From the NCBI GenBank assembly GCA_003260075.1, contig QLIY01000245.1, positions 119,584-183,583 of the forward strand: a DNA stretch of 64,000 nt, in the 5' to 3' direction. Position numbers and translations under genes: made by a program. The notes under the pieces are model-generated. The model saw nothing but the letters and a program-made list of their open reading frames with translations. It ran no database searches and was not told where the DNA came from. Each line of letters starts with the position of its first letter. The stretch's first letter is position 1. This document shows, one piece after another, positions 1-13,300 of the stretch. The DNA comes from Phallusia mammillata (lineage: Eukaryota > Chordata > Ascidiacea > Phlebobranchia > Ascidiidae).

Positions 1-814
1 AACTTTATCCTGATTGCGAAACACCCATTGAAATCCGTGTTCTCTTGTTTTCTCATCATACGTTTTTGCAACTTCGTCAATTATGAGCTGCTTTACTGAA
101 AGATTCTGTGTGTAATCAAGGTGGAGAAGCCGCAAATGAAAAACCATCACTTTTCCTGTTATTACAGTTTGTGAAAGAGTGGACAACTTGCCAGTGCCAG
201 GTGCACCAACTACAGCCAAAAACTTGTGTTGCTTAAGTGTTTTTACTTGGTCAATGTCATTTTTCGGGATTATTTTTGGTTTTTTCTGTGAGTCAGCTCT
301 ATTTTCATCATATTTTTCCATAATTTTGTTCTCAGCTTGGGCTCTTGCTTTGACTTTGTTGAACTGTTCGACAACCTCTTTTTCTCGTTCGGCCCTTTTC
401 TTCATTAATCCGTCTAAATCACTTACTCCAAGACGTTGCATTTCTTCTTGCACATCTTGCAACATTCCAAGCAAGGCATTGTTACCTAAAAAGCATTACA
501 ATGTTTGGAAGGTTTTAACATGCAGAATAAAAGAATAGGAACATGAAAGTTTTTTTAATTGGTGTTCATTTTTACAAAAAGATCCGGTTAACAGTCAAGT
601 CCAAAAAGCGGGACAAAATTTCTGTGTGATTAATTGTATGCTGTATCCCTCGTTACAAGAAATAACTGAACAATGATATGTCTACAAAACTGTTTTGTGC
701 CAACAGCAGTCATAAACTTTAACAGTACCGCATATGTGGTTCTTAAATGCTTAACTTTACTTGTTAAAACTTACCACTACACCTTGCTGGCCCTTCAGAT
801 GTCCCAAGAGCATT
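1..814 (-). CDS. P-loop NTPase-like protein, N-terminal exons (partial)
   Basis: I do not recognise the gene. Two exons are readable on the minus strand: 814-775 and 485-1, joined in phase, with AG acceptors and a GTAAG donor after the first. The upstream exon(s) with the start codon were not found, and the gene runs off the left edge. The encoded stretch has a charged, probably coiled-coil segment rich in K, E and Q, then FLAVVGAPGTGKLSTLSQTV, which resembles a Walker A loop in a strand-loop-helix setting, as in NACHT or AAA-type ATPases. The usual GK[ST] is GKL followed by S, so nucleotide binding is not certain. The end reads towards an IIDEVAKTYDE segment. A NACHT-type domain is possible but cannot be shown from this fragment. 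Confidence 0.6.
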
Positions 815-2891
815 CTGTAAAATAATAACAATATTTTTACAAACTTATTCTTAGCAAAGCAATCAAACCATCTCAATTTATGTTAATCTGCCTTTTCGAG
901 GAGTGAACATTATTGAAAAACTGTTTACAAAATGCACTACTTCACACAAATTAAACCTTTTTTGATTCTTTCTCAAATTATAATGAACCAAATACACTAA
1001 AGACAGTAATTAGTTGTACATAAATCATTTCAAAAAAAAAATACAAAAATATGTTATATTTTTTCTTTACCTCTCTTATTTCCATCTTTAGGCTTTTCTA
1101 AAGTTGCTAATTAACCGAAGTAAGGCTATACAAACAACTCAATTTGTTTCCTCGATTAGAAAATAGAATATTCAGCTTAACATTGAGCAGAAACAGAAAT
1201 CTTGCCAAAATTCCGGAACTTGTTTGGTTTACTTTTCGACAAGGCCACTTAACAGCATGGAGAATGTTGAATGTTTACTTTAAAGCTGTACTTGCCTTGT
1301 AAATTTGAAACAGATTCTTCTCATCAAGTTGCAACACAAATCCTCTTTTTAACTTTAGATATACTTACATTATTGTACTGGTATAACTTTATGCTAGGAT
1401 TATTTAATCGCTGATTAGTTACCCCGACCACCTTCACAAGGTTGCAGGTTCGTATCCCGTCTTGACCACTGGTGTTGTACTTTTACGGGGTTCGAACCCA
1501 AAATGTGTGTTTTCCTGGGCAAAAAACTTTAATGAGTGGAACTTAATGGGCCACCAACAACACCAAGTCCAACTTTTTAAGAAGTATTAAACAGACTAAA
1601 CCCTAACATCCTTGAGTTTTTTGTTTATTTTCGCTACGTTTCCACTGAACATATCTTTGCCACACAGCATGTAGGTAACGTTTATTGCAACAAAAATAAC
1701 GAACCATGTTTGGTTTGTCAAACGTTGCAGGAAAAGAAATGCGTGACAAAAAACAAAATCAAATACAGTGTTTTTATTTGCTTGTCGTCAAGACGTATAA
1801 AAGAGAAAAAACGAATGTGCTTACGGAACTGAAAATAGCAGCGTAAACATAACGGATCTTGATCAAGCAATTGTGTAGTCATATATTGCATTCAAGGCAA
1901 ATTCGCACCCAAAACTGTTTTCTTAAAGTCTACAGTCTAGTAAAGTACACAATGGGCATACAAATTAGCTACGCATATATTACTTGGCAAGAGAAGATGT
2001 AAAAAACACTGTTTAACATCGTAACGAGCAACCTTTATTCAGTCAATCGACTTTTTAGCTGTTGAAATTTGTTGGCCTCAAAACTTTTCATCACGATTAT
2101 TAGCACCAAGCTGGCTGTGTGGCCTGTATTACGCTTATTTAGTGGCGCACAATTCACAAAGGCACCAAGACAGCAAGGTAGTATCTTCAAGTTTGCGCAA
2201 ACATTTGTGTCATGTCACGAGTTAACTAAGTTGTGAGTCCTGCATTCGTCGAGTATTTTATGAACGGAAAGCAGTTTCTCCAAACCAACCCGTAATTGAT
2301 TTTGATCATTGTCGTTGTACACGCACTGTTGAACGAGTTCCGGGCGAAGACTGTAAACAAAAGGGTTTTGTTGAGTTCAAAATGACAAAAATAGCTACAA
2401 CCAAGTTCATGCTGTTTAAAATGCGTCTTAGCATACACTCATGCGACTGCATTACAGATTTTCTTTTGCGGTGAAAATTGGCAAGTAATTGTAGTCTCCA
2501 AGATAGCCGAGTGGTTTCTAATCCTATCTCGGTCACTTGTATTTTCCCGCGTAAGACACTTTAAACAGCATTGTCAAAGCCACCATTATTTTAACTCCAT
2601 CAAATACAAAAAGTGTTAACAGACTGGCAATAAAATAGAAAGCCCCGAGGGCGGACTGATTATGAACACAACGCATTGAGGCGTTGCCCGCCCACCGAAG
2701 ATAAAAATAAACAAACAAAAGCTCAGATTGAAAAAAAAACATTCTGCTGGAACCAATCAGGCAACTCAATGCTAATCAGAAAAACAAAGAATCATTTTAA
2801 ACTAATTACATACAAGTGTGTGAGCCTGTCCCTACTTTCTCCTTAACGCTAGATTGATATAAAAAATGATTTGCAATAATGTACAACTTAC
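815..2891. other. Gap between P-loop gene and SWT1
   Basis: No convincing coding exon was found here. The stretch should hold the 5' end of the left-hand gene and the 3' end of SWT1. It contains tRNA-like SINE fragments near 1423-1570 (with a B-box-like GGTTCGAACCC) and near 2495-2530 (A-box-like TAGCCGAGTGGTT). Short open frames at 2226-2770 overlap these repeats and show no family resemblance. Confidence 0.4.
1423..1570 (+). repeat. tRNA-like SINE fragment
   Basis: The text contains two B-box-like strings (GGTTCGTATCCCG and GGTTCGAACCC). It is followed by a body, with TGGGCAAAAAACTTTAATGA, that resembles tails of the other SINE-like copies at 9695-9850, 29440-29585 and 31370-31500. Boundaries are approximate. 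Confidence 0.35.
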
Positions 2892-5800
2892 CATTCGACT
2901 TCTGTGCTGAGGGAAAATGCCTGACAAGTTGTCCACATACTTTGTAATAAATCCAAACAGTGAGAAGGTGGCGGTTGGTGCCCCTGGCCATTACAGGCGT
3001 TGAGAATTCTGTAGCAAGGTAATAAAACAGTGTTGTAAATAAGTAGGACAACTGATTATCCTATCACATGATGTATGACTACACAAAGGTAGAGCCCAAC
3101 GGTTGATCAAGTTTTATTGTGCTGTTCACAAAATTGAACTCATTGCTGATTGACAACCAAGTTTTCACTAAGCAGGGTCAGCAGCCCTTAGCACACGTAG
3201 TGATTTATAAGGCACACCAAACAATTTGCTAGTTTGCATTCAAGTACTTTTTGATCAAATTAAAATCTAAACCATTCATTACTTGATGTTTGTTTTTTGC
3301 TTATAGTTCAACCTATCTGCAAAATCTATCTGCATTTTGGTTGCAATTCAAATCAGCTGGCAAAAACCACTATTACACAAAAGTTGGCACAGGAAGTCAT
3401 TTTGACATAAGCAAATTGGCATGTGGCATAAAAAAGTTAGGGGACATCAGCCAAAGAGTGTTCTGTTCACAGCCTAAACATTTATGCACAACTGCTAAAT
3501 TTGATTTTAAAACATACCTTTCCAAGGACAGATACAATCCTTCGATTAATTGCAAAAACAGAGGCAGCACTCCCATTGACATTTCCCTGCTTGGGATATC
3601 AACATCAATATTAGATGACATCATCTGTTCTTTAATCTCTGGAGGTGATTGGTTAAACAAACTTGATGTCATAAACGAGAGGCTTTTGAGAATAGCGACA
3701 GCGTGACTGACAATACAAGTCCACACCTAAATGTTACAAGGGGTTAATTTGATTCAATGCATAGTCAATAGCCCAGTTGATTGCATGATCCGTTAAATTG
3801 CATGGGGAATTGTAAATCCAAATTCTAGCCATCTGTTAAATTTGATAAAACTGTATTTATCTGTATATTAAAGCAGCAAAGTCATTACAAGTTCACATCT
3901 AAACGACAGTTTCAGTAATGAATTAAAACCATCAATAGCATGGCTTAGTCTGACGATCACTATTTGCCGCTTTCAACCAATATTCAGTTGGGTTAACTGT
4001 TTTAAAATTCATACTGTATTTATTTGATTGTAATCCGCGTTTTTTCACCCTTCAGTTTGTGCGCTTACAATCGAGGGTGGCTTTTTAGTATCATACCGAT
4101 ATTATTTCGACACCAATGCTTTTTGTTTTATTTCATATTCAAATACTTTTGCATGTTGTCTTTGCACAACAACATACGCTCTGCTGGGTACAATTATTTG
4201 TATGACTAGCAATTGTTAACAAATAGTTGTACTCTGTAGCAACAGGAAGAAGTGTCATGAAATAATAGTTTCTATCATCACACCATGTGGCTTACACTAT
4301 TTTTTGACACCTTAACATGCCGCTTACAATCGAGGACAGCTTATAATTGAGGGCGGTTTACAATCAAGCAAATACAGTATCTATGTAATCAACCATTTAC
4401 GGTTCATTCAAAACAAAAATGTGTATACAAATCATATGTCAAACATATTTTCAAAACTAATAGGTATGACAATCTTATAACAATACCTGATCAAGCACTT
4501 GCCAAAACACTGTGTTGTTGATATCTTCACAATTTTCTGATGTCATATCACATGATGAAGGTATAGAGTCCACAGAACTCACAGTACTTGATACTTCATC
4601 TGTTAAAGCATTGTGAGATATCAAAAACTGTACAAAACAATTCAAGTATTTTTTACCTTCATATTGTGTAGCTTCTGTGCAAGGTTGAATAGTTGACAAT
4701 ATATCTGTGTCATTGTTTTTCTTTGGTTCACTCAGGTTCTACGCAGAAAAATAGTTCAATAGCCATGTTATGTATATTAACAGTGCCCATTATTATTAAT
4801 ATACAGTATAAACTAAACTGTCAAAATTTCCTAAAGGTTAGAATTACAGCACAAAACATATGTCCTACCACTACAAAAAAAAATGTTTTTTTACATATTT
4901 CTACTTGGGCAAGGCTGTATTAGCAATTACTTTTATTCGCAGCAAGGTTGAATAAAGTTGTGTGCAGAATACTTTTTTCATGTGATATTAAACATAGTAC
5001 CAATTCATTGCTTGTTGTAAAATAGTGAAATTGTAAGAGTCTACCTTTAATCGATCCTGCAGACACCTTAGAGAATGTTGAACTTTTTTATGAGGATTTC
5101 TTCGAGAAACTAATGCTGAAAGAAGTTGAACGGCTGAGGTAAGGAAATTTATTTCATGCTGGACTGATTGTGAGGTATCTGAAAATTAAAAATAAAAGTA
5201 ATTTGTTGGTACTTTAAAAATAAAAGTAATGAAGAAAATGATGCAAAATATAGTTGTCTTCTAGTAATACCAAATAGTAGTTAATAAAAATATACAAGTA
5301 AACTCTAAAAGTAAAACATTTAACACAAATTTAAAATTTAGTTTATTTTTGGTAATAAATGTAAGGTTTAAAAAAATATACCATATTTGGATTATGTTTA
5401 TGGTGTGCAACCTCCGTACATATGTACACACTATTGTTAGCAATTTTACTGGCACAAAAATATGGTGTTAAAGCCATTAGAAATACAAATGTGAATGCCT
5501 TTTGCTTTCTTTTTGGTTGACAATGCTGCGGAATTGATTAACGCATCACAGTGCACAGATGCAAGACGATCAACTCCAATCATATTAAACACTGCGATCC
5601 AATGCTTTTTGATACAACGCAAAACATCTGAAACAAAAATAGAACAATGACCTAATAATAATTTTTTAACAATGGCCTTATAAATTTTACATAGTTTTTA
5701 ATAGACAAAATAACAATCATTCAGAAAACTTTTATTGGTAATTTTAATTTACATACAACAGTCAAAGTACTAAGCACTGTAATAACAAGCAATAATCGGT

Positions 5801-8494
5801 ATGGTTTCTACAAGGTAAAAACCTATTTTTTATCAAACTGATGAACTAATTGATAAATTTTTCAAACAATATTTACGCTCCTACCCCAAAATGACCAAGG
5901 TGGTTTTATGTAGACAACTTCTTTCCATAGCTCTGCACCGAAAGCCTTTTCCATTTCAGATTCAAGGACAGAAGACAAGGCAGTACATAGCATTTCCTTT
6001 GCTTGTGCTAATGTTGTTATCTCCGAACTATCATTGCTTGTATCATGAAAATCTTCTATTGTTTGTGATACAGGTTGTTTTTTTACATCTGAAGAGGTGT
6101 AAAATTTACCGTTTCGCTATCTTAGCTTATTTTGTATTATTGCTTACTGATATTTTTTGCTTGATCTACAAAGCATGAAGGGCTTTCTTGATTGTCAAAA
6201 TGAGGATTTGGGTCTTTACAGATTGCAGATATGCCCTCTTTTAATGATTGAAAACATGAATATGTCCTAAAAAACAGAAGCATTACACAATTTCAACAAT
6301 TAAACCACTAAACTTGTATTGTTTATGAAAAAAAATCAAATCTCCAAGCATATGTCCTTCATGGATAAAAAAGACAAGAATAAAAATTAGGGATATTGTT
6401 TGACAACCTGAAATCGCTGACAAGAGCTTTATTGCATAGATTTTTGTCATGAGTATACAGAAACGTTGCATGTTGGCCTTTGAGACGCTTAAAAAAGTAG
6501 CAACATTGCAAAATTCTGTCATCATTGTTTTCTGGTGCTAAGCCCTCTAAATAAAAAAAAACATTGTTATAGAAAACAAACAATAATGGTGAAATAAGTC
6601 ATACCAACTATAGTAGCAGCTTCCATAATGGTCTGACCTCTAATGCCAAGCTTCTTGGATGAGAAGTGTCTACAAATATACAAACAAAATAAATATAGAG
6701 TAAGTTATGTTTCTGATTATCAGTTTAGCATTTTTTTACCTATTTAACCATGCAACAGCTTTTCTAGCTTTTGGTAATGTGTTTTTGTTGCTTTTCAACC
6801 CATCTAGCTCCTGCAAAAAAAAAAAAGAATGTTTCTGTTCACAATAATAACCAAAAAAAAATCGCATATTTATGTGGTACCAACAGGATACATTTTGCAC
6901 TTAAATTTAAGTTTTAACATGTAGGGGGGCGTTCAGTTCAGCAATAAGTCAAACGGGTCCAAAACTTACAGCATGTAACTTCCGATAGCAGTTTTTTATT
7001 TGCGCAAATTTAAATAAATTTTAACATCATTTTCTTCACCAAAATAAGGGAACAAACCAACTATAGAAATATCACAAAGACATTTGCAACTCACATACTT
7101 GCAATACACACACATAACAACATTTTCATTTTTGCTGCCTAGTGTAGTGTTCTGTACTAATCTGTACCGTTTAAAGCGTAGAATTAAAATTCATACAATA
7201 CATACCTGGAGCACAACCCACGGTACAACAACAACTGCACGTCGAAAATGTCCTTCGGGCAGTGGATACCACTCAATAATATCATTGATATCTTGAAGGC
7301 CATTTTTATGCAGGAACACATTGGTATCCACAATAATAAAAATGATTGCTGATTGAGTTGGAAGACTTGAAACTGATTCGACTACAGCATCATCTAAATA
7401 ACAACACTAATTGTAGGTTTCATGAGATTAAACAGAAATACAATGATAACACTAACCACTGCACATTGATATATCAGCCATTTCAACATCGTCTGAAATA
7501 TTATGATTGATCTGAAACCAAAAAAGTGTATAATTGTTCTTGTAAATTATGGCAATCCAGAACTTTTGTATATTTTTTACCTTTTTAGGACTGGATTGTT
7601 CAGTTGGCATAGGAGCTTTAGGGGCTGGAGGTATGGGCTTGTTTTTTAAAACATTCAGCCTACTTTGTACCTGGGATTTTACTAAACTGAACTTAACCTT
7701 ATCTTGCATTATTTTACCCTTCTTGATACTAGCTCCTTTGATGGCATAGGCTACACTGCTTAAATTGTTCACTTTATGGTCCCTTTTCTGACTTTTTGTA
7801 GGCACTTTGGGTGCTTTATTAATTGCAGTTTGTTTTTTGGAAGCAAGGTTGGGTCGCTTCGGTGAGGTCAGTGGCAAATTGTTCTTTGGTCCTTCGGCCT
7901 TTCTTTTGCTGCCTTTTGCACTGGTACAGGCAGTTTTAATTGATGGAATATTAATTTTTTTGCCTGACGTTGATGCTTGACCTACCAAACCTTTCTTTTT
8001 TGAAGGCTTTAAAAACTTTTCTGGCATCATTCTGTGTTTTGCAGCAACAATGGGAGTTTTTTTAACAGGTCCACATCCTAAAAACATAAAAGAAGTTTCA
8101 ATTTGTTTATTTTTGGAGTAACACAAAATCCAGGTGTTTCTACCTTTTGTAGGAACTTTGCCTGTAGTTTTTTCAGGTGATGGCTTCAATTTTGAAGCTG
8201 GTTTCAGTTTTGTTCTTGACTTACTTGATGAATCTACGTGAACAAAATTTTTCTTCAAATAAAAACATTATTACACACTATTTTTTTAAATATTTTCCAC
8301 TATGACTAAGATATATATTTTTAGTAAATTTTTGCATTACCTTCAGGATTTGGAAATGTCCATGATGACTTCCCACTAACAGTATTAAAGTAGAAAACAC
8401 GATCCTTGTGTTTTGTAGAAAACTGAACAATCCAATTTTCGGGAAGATCTTTTTGTATTTTTCGTAACGCCTTGTCTTTTACAATGCCCTCCAT
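2892..8494 (-). CDS. SWT1: SWT1-type RNA endoribonuclease homologue (WW + PIN domains)
   Basis: SWT1 proteins are nuclear PIN-domain endoribonucleases in transcript quality control near nuclear pores. Exons (minus): 8494-8341, 8232-8144, 8078-7581, 7511-7457, 7393-7206, 6810-6740, 6669-6605, 6546-6408, 6268-6148, 6088-5885, 5627-about 5487, 5178-5045, 4738-4657, 4599-4487, 3726-3518, 3008-2892; phases agree. Order: a WW domain (LPENWIVQFSTKHKDRVFYF, then GKSSWTFPNPEG), a Lys/Pro/Ser-rich basic linker, then the PIN domain with acidic residues in IIFIIVDTNVFLH, PWVVLQELDGLK, NNDDRILQC and YTHDKNLCNKAL. The C-terminal part has the conserved VYIKPPWSFWG block and helical regions. The start is the ATG at 8494; the in-frame codon 12 bases upstream is GTG. 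The exon-11 donor is uncertain (a weak GT at 5486 or a GC site), and the terminal exon with the stop was not identified. Confidence 0.9.
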
Positions 8495-10342
8495 GTCATT
8501 CTTCACTTATTTTTTCCCTTTGAGAACGTTTTTCTATTGGATGGCAACATACTTTCTAAACTGCAGCCGACTCAAGTCGTTGTTATTATTGATTATTGTG
8601 ACGCAAACCAAGAAAGCTTTATTTTGGGGTATTCCCCTGTAAGCCATGTTTCACATAATTTTTATCAAACGTAAATATTACCTGATAAAAAGTAGTAAAA
8701 CAACAAATGCCTTTCTGCATTAGGATTGTTTTTTTTATTAAAAAGGGAGTAAACTTATATATGTCAAAAACAAGCGCTTTAAAAGGTTGTGGTGTATTTG
8801 ACTTTTGCTGTTCAAAAAAAATTTTTTTTTTCAACTTAACTCAAATACCAAAACTAAACCCCAGTACTTATTTCAAAAGTAAAAAGGCAAATACCTTTTT
8901 AAAATAATTTGCTTTGAAAAATAAAAATGTTTCATAATAGGTGTGAAATAATGAAAAAAAGAGGTGTGTTGAAAAATATAAGCTGAAACATGTTTGTGGT
9001 AATCAGTTTGCTTTTTTCGCCTTCAATGCGAGCCGAATAAAATAAAATAATGCGCCACGCAATGACGCAAAGCGATTGACCGGTTTCTTATTTTCTACGT
9101 TGAAGTCGTTGAACTTGAAAGTTATGAGATGTGCTTTGTTACCGACCAGCAGAATGTGAGCCACTAAGTTTCCATATAAGTTTATCGATTGTTTCTTGTC
9201 GGAAAAGAGCAACAAAGATATTTGATAGAAGGTTCCAAGCTTTTCAAGTGAAAGAGCCAAAATCCGTGCAGTTTTTAAGAACAACAAATAAAACAAGAAA
9301 TCGGTACGATTTTAGTTTGTTGAACTTTCAAAAACTTGATGCTAATGATTTTCTATTTTAATCAATTTAATATACTTTGTCAATAGTTAAAAACAATGTT
9401 TTTGTTGTTGACTAATTTGTTTGTTTGTTTTTACCTTCTGTGGGTGGGAAATGTGTGAATGCGTTTTGCTCACAATGAGTCTGCTGCTGAGCTACCTGTT
9501 TTTATTGCAAGCTATTTACTACAACCACTTTTTCACAAAAATGTTAAAAAGTGCTCATAAATAGTTAATTTGTACAGAGAGCCACTAATTGATATTTTCA
9601 AAAAGCATCAAACACGATAATGTTTGTTTCAATTAGAAACGATTTGAAATGAAATAAAAGTCTATTGTACCTTTTCTATTCAATTCGTTGGAAGGTAGTT
9701 GGTGACTTTCATGTAGTTCAACCCGTTTAGTTTCACTGGGTTGGAGCAATGCTGCTCAAATTTTTTGCTTAGGGAAACAAAACTGACCAAGACAGATGTG
9801 AAACCCTCACTTTGTAAGCAGAAACCTCTTGGCCATCTTGGCAACGAATCTAAGAGCATTTCAAAAATTGCAATACAAATAAGTCTTCAATTTAACAATA
9901 TGATTTGATCAAACATGTGCAAATATGACAGAGTGATAGTATGACATGTAAATTTTTGAAATGAAGAAAATAAATCCCAAAATTTTCTCCTTTTTCGGAA
10001 ATAGTTGTTTGCTGCGTTTAGACCCATATCAGAAATTAGGAAGGTCTTTTTTATAGTTTTGTAGTTCATAGTTCTTTTCTAGCAACCAAGTAAAAAAATA
10101 TGTAGCTGTACATAAAAATATTAATATACATTTTGAGTTCCTCAAAACTCTTAATTTTGTTCTTGTTGCAAGTTTTTATATTTATCGCAAGTACTAAATG
10201 TGCTACCAGTTTTTGTAATTTTCACACATCTTGTTTGTAACTATGTAATTGATCATGGATGTTTATTTAGAATTTTTTTGTAAGGGCTTGTAATTTACAT
10301 TTTATAAATAGCACTTTAACTATTAAATATGTACTTTTACAG
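8495..10342. other. Divergent intergenic region, SWT1 / taperin-like gene
   Basis: The 5' ends of SWT1 (minus) and the taperin-like gene (plus) face away from each other here. It should contain the SWT1 promoter and possibly a non-coding first exon of the plus-strand gene. No reliable coding exon is seen. It holds AT-rich sequence and one SINE-like copy at 9695-9850. Confidence 0.5.
9695..9850 (-). repeat. tRNA-like SINE copy
   Basis: On the minus strand it begins CCAAGATGGCCAAGAGG, followed by GGGTTTCACATC, in A-box/B-box order. The body contains GTTGAACTACATGAAAGTCA and ends CACCAACTACC. Related copies lie at 29440-29585 and 31370-31500 on the same strand. Confidence 0.5.
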
Positions 10343-10348
10343 GTAAAA

Positions 10349-13300
10349 ATGTTGGAAATCCCTCCATGGAAGGCAGAGTTGCTGGAGCGAAAAAAAGCAG
10401 CAAAAAAGAAGGCTGAGCAGGTTTGATATTTGTAACTTGTGTAAAATTTAGTAGATACAAATTTATTAAATGTACATTGAACTTAGTATATCTATATTAG
10501 TTTTGTTAACAAAAACCACCATTTAGTGCCTATTCTACATCACTTTATAGCGTCTGTATGTATGTCCTAATGTTCAGTAATACCATGCCCATAACAACTG
10601 GTTTAACAGTGTAATTTAAGAGTAATATGTTACTTCTGGGTCTCAAAGTTTGTAATATTAATACAAAGGTATCATTACAATCGAAACATATATGCTTTTA
10701 TGTCCCACTACCAATTGACATGTATAAAAAGTTAGTTGGTAACCTGTTCAGCAGACTTACGGCCTAAATTATTCATCAAGTCTGGCAGGGAGTACACATT
10801 GGTGTGGTACACTTCATATTAGTCATCAAATATTTAGGTAGCCAGCATACGACCCGACCCGTTGGCCTACGTATTTGCTTCGACAACTGCACGATTTTGG
10901 TAGAGCTTGTACTCATTTATTATCCGGTTGTTTGGCAACTTTACAGCTGTCAACAACTTCTGATATTAAACGTTGCCTCTGGGTTATTGCTGAATGGCCA
11001 GAGCGCTCGGCTTTGTACTTTACACGAACAATTACGTTCTGAGTTGTAACGGTGGCATATAAAAGCTTTCATATCTATCTATTGCAGTTTATCGGCACTC
11101 GTATAGTGCATCAATTGAATTTCGGGTCGACGGTACATTTTATCGGTATTATCTCTTTATCAAAGGTTTTTAATGCGATTAAACGGTCACGTCCATATGC
11201 TACATGCATTAGATATTTCCTATTACGGATTTAGTGACATTTCAAAATACCATACAGCATTTATTTAATAGGTCAACACTATTATTAACAGTATTAATAT
11301 TTTTTTGCCGAAAATACTTTTGACATTTTTTAATTGCGCACTTTTTGCACATTATTAAACCACGCTAATTTTTTGCCTCGTACTAAATCCAACGTCAACT
11401 AAATAAAATTTGCAATAAAACGGTAACATGCTTTTGATATTTTCAACGGTGTAGTATGTGTGTATGTCCAGACACAAAATGTAAAGGTAACATATTGTCG
11501 GTGTAAATGTTTGAAACGCGAACAAAAAATATCACAAAAAGTGTGTACAATATTGTAAATGTTGCGTTTTGCTAAGTAATTCATTACAGTACTACATATC
11601 ATGGTAACAATAACAGACTGGGCATGTAACGAAACAACGAGGCGTCCTTACTTGTAAGTGCACTTAAGTGATCGATTTTTCATAACCGGCTTCGACATAT
11701 GCGTACAGCCCTCCGGCGATCGCTATGTTTTGACTACTTGTTGTTAGGATACGCGTTTAGATGGCCACTTGTGGTGCTATGGAGCAGGTTAGACGCCCTT
11801 TTACGTGATTGTTTTTGAGTCACAGTCATTTGTGCTATCCGTTGGCAGAAAACAATAACGCTTATGTGGCATTATTTATTGACGTTGTTGCAATTGCAGC
11901 ACAAGCAAGTAACACATATTTGCTAACGTTGATGATATGCAGTGTTTGCATGCCATTGTACTTTACTATCTTATGTTCCTACCAACGTTTAACATTTTGG
12001 CATTGGGTGTTTAGTCCAAACGGAATTGTTCGATTATACGGTTTTTTTTTATCTTGTGTAGACTTGGACTAGATATTGGAAGCTTACTTTATTATGATGC
12101 AGTTTAATGCATATTATGTAGACACTTTCGGGCATTCTAGGTTACCTACGTTTCCCTTTAGAAACCCCCCCCCCCCCCCCCCCCCTTTAGAAAGAGAGAT
12201 TGGTTACCGCCCCTTTTTACCCTACCTGGAATGAAGTAACTACGTTCGTTTTGACAAAATTATCAATGTTTTATTAGTTTCTGGAAAAAAAAAACGCTGT
12301 AATCAGGCGTTGGAAAAAAATGTCTTTCCTTCATAAACAAATAAAAAAATGAAAAAGTTGCAAGTGTAAGTATGAAGCGTTTCTGTAAAAGATACAAGTT
12401 GGTAGGGTATTGCCATAAACGGCGCAGAATATGTCAAGTCTGGTAATATCTACTTCCAATGGTACGCAGTACATTACATATTTCCACAAACAAATATATC
12501 GACTCGTAAAATATTGAACATATGACAACATAGTGATCATGTACGGCTATTTTTGTTCAATTCTTTCATTTATTTGCGAAAGTCGTAATGTATTTACCCA
12601 ACGTTGCTAGTTTATTTCCGTTTGAACGCGTTGATTTCATATGATGTAGATATAGTCACAATTCTTGCTATGCGTATTTGCTTAGTTGTTTGTGCTTAAA
12701 CAATCTCTCATAAGATTATATTGCCTTATGTAATGTTTGAGAAAATAACGTAGACTGGAGTAGGACAGCTTTAAAATGTGAACGTAAAAGAAGCTTGTGT
12801 GATTTTTTGCTTCGAACGAACCTAAAACATGACAGTGAGTTTTTATAATTTACATTTTTGCATAATTTGTTGATTAGTTAGTACGTATCCGGTGGTGGGA
12901 TTCAAATTTTTTGTCATCAGGTTCTATCACAAAAGTCATATTTTTCAGCCGGTTCTGTTACAAAAAGTCCATTGACAGTAACCAGTAATGCTAACCGGTT
13001 TGCTGATCTCATAAAATTTCATGAGACGGTTCTATAGAAAAGCTTTGTTTTTTTAACTTCTTAGTTTTGCTGCTTAGGTTTGAAATTCCAGCGATCGGCT
13101 CTAGAAAATTAGTACAAATATCTTACTATGTAGTGCTTACGTGAGACGGCAAATCATTATCAATCTTGCGTTGAATATCCATGGTCATATCATCGCTCCA
13201 CTGAATATGAATGCAACTAAAATGCTTACACGTGAATAGAAACACTACGATACTGCGTGGGTTGCTGGGGTGCGTCAGTAACAGCGACTTTTGTTTGAAA

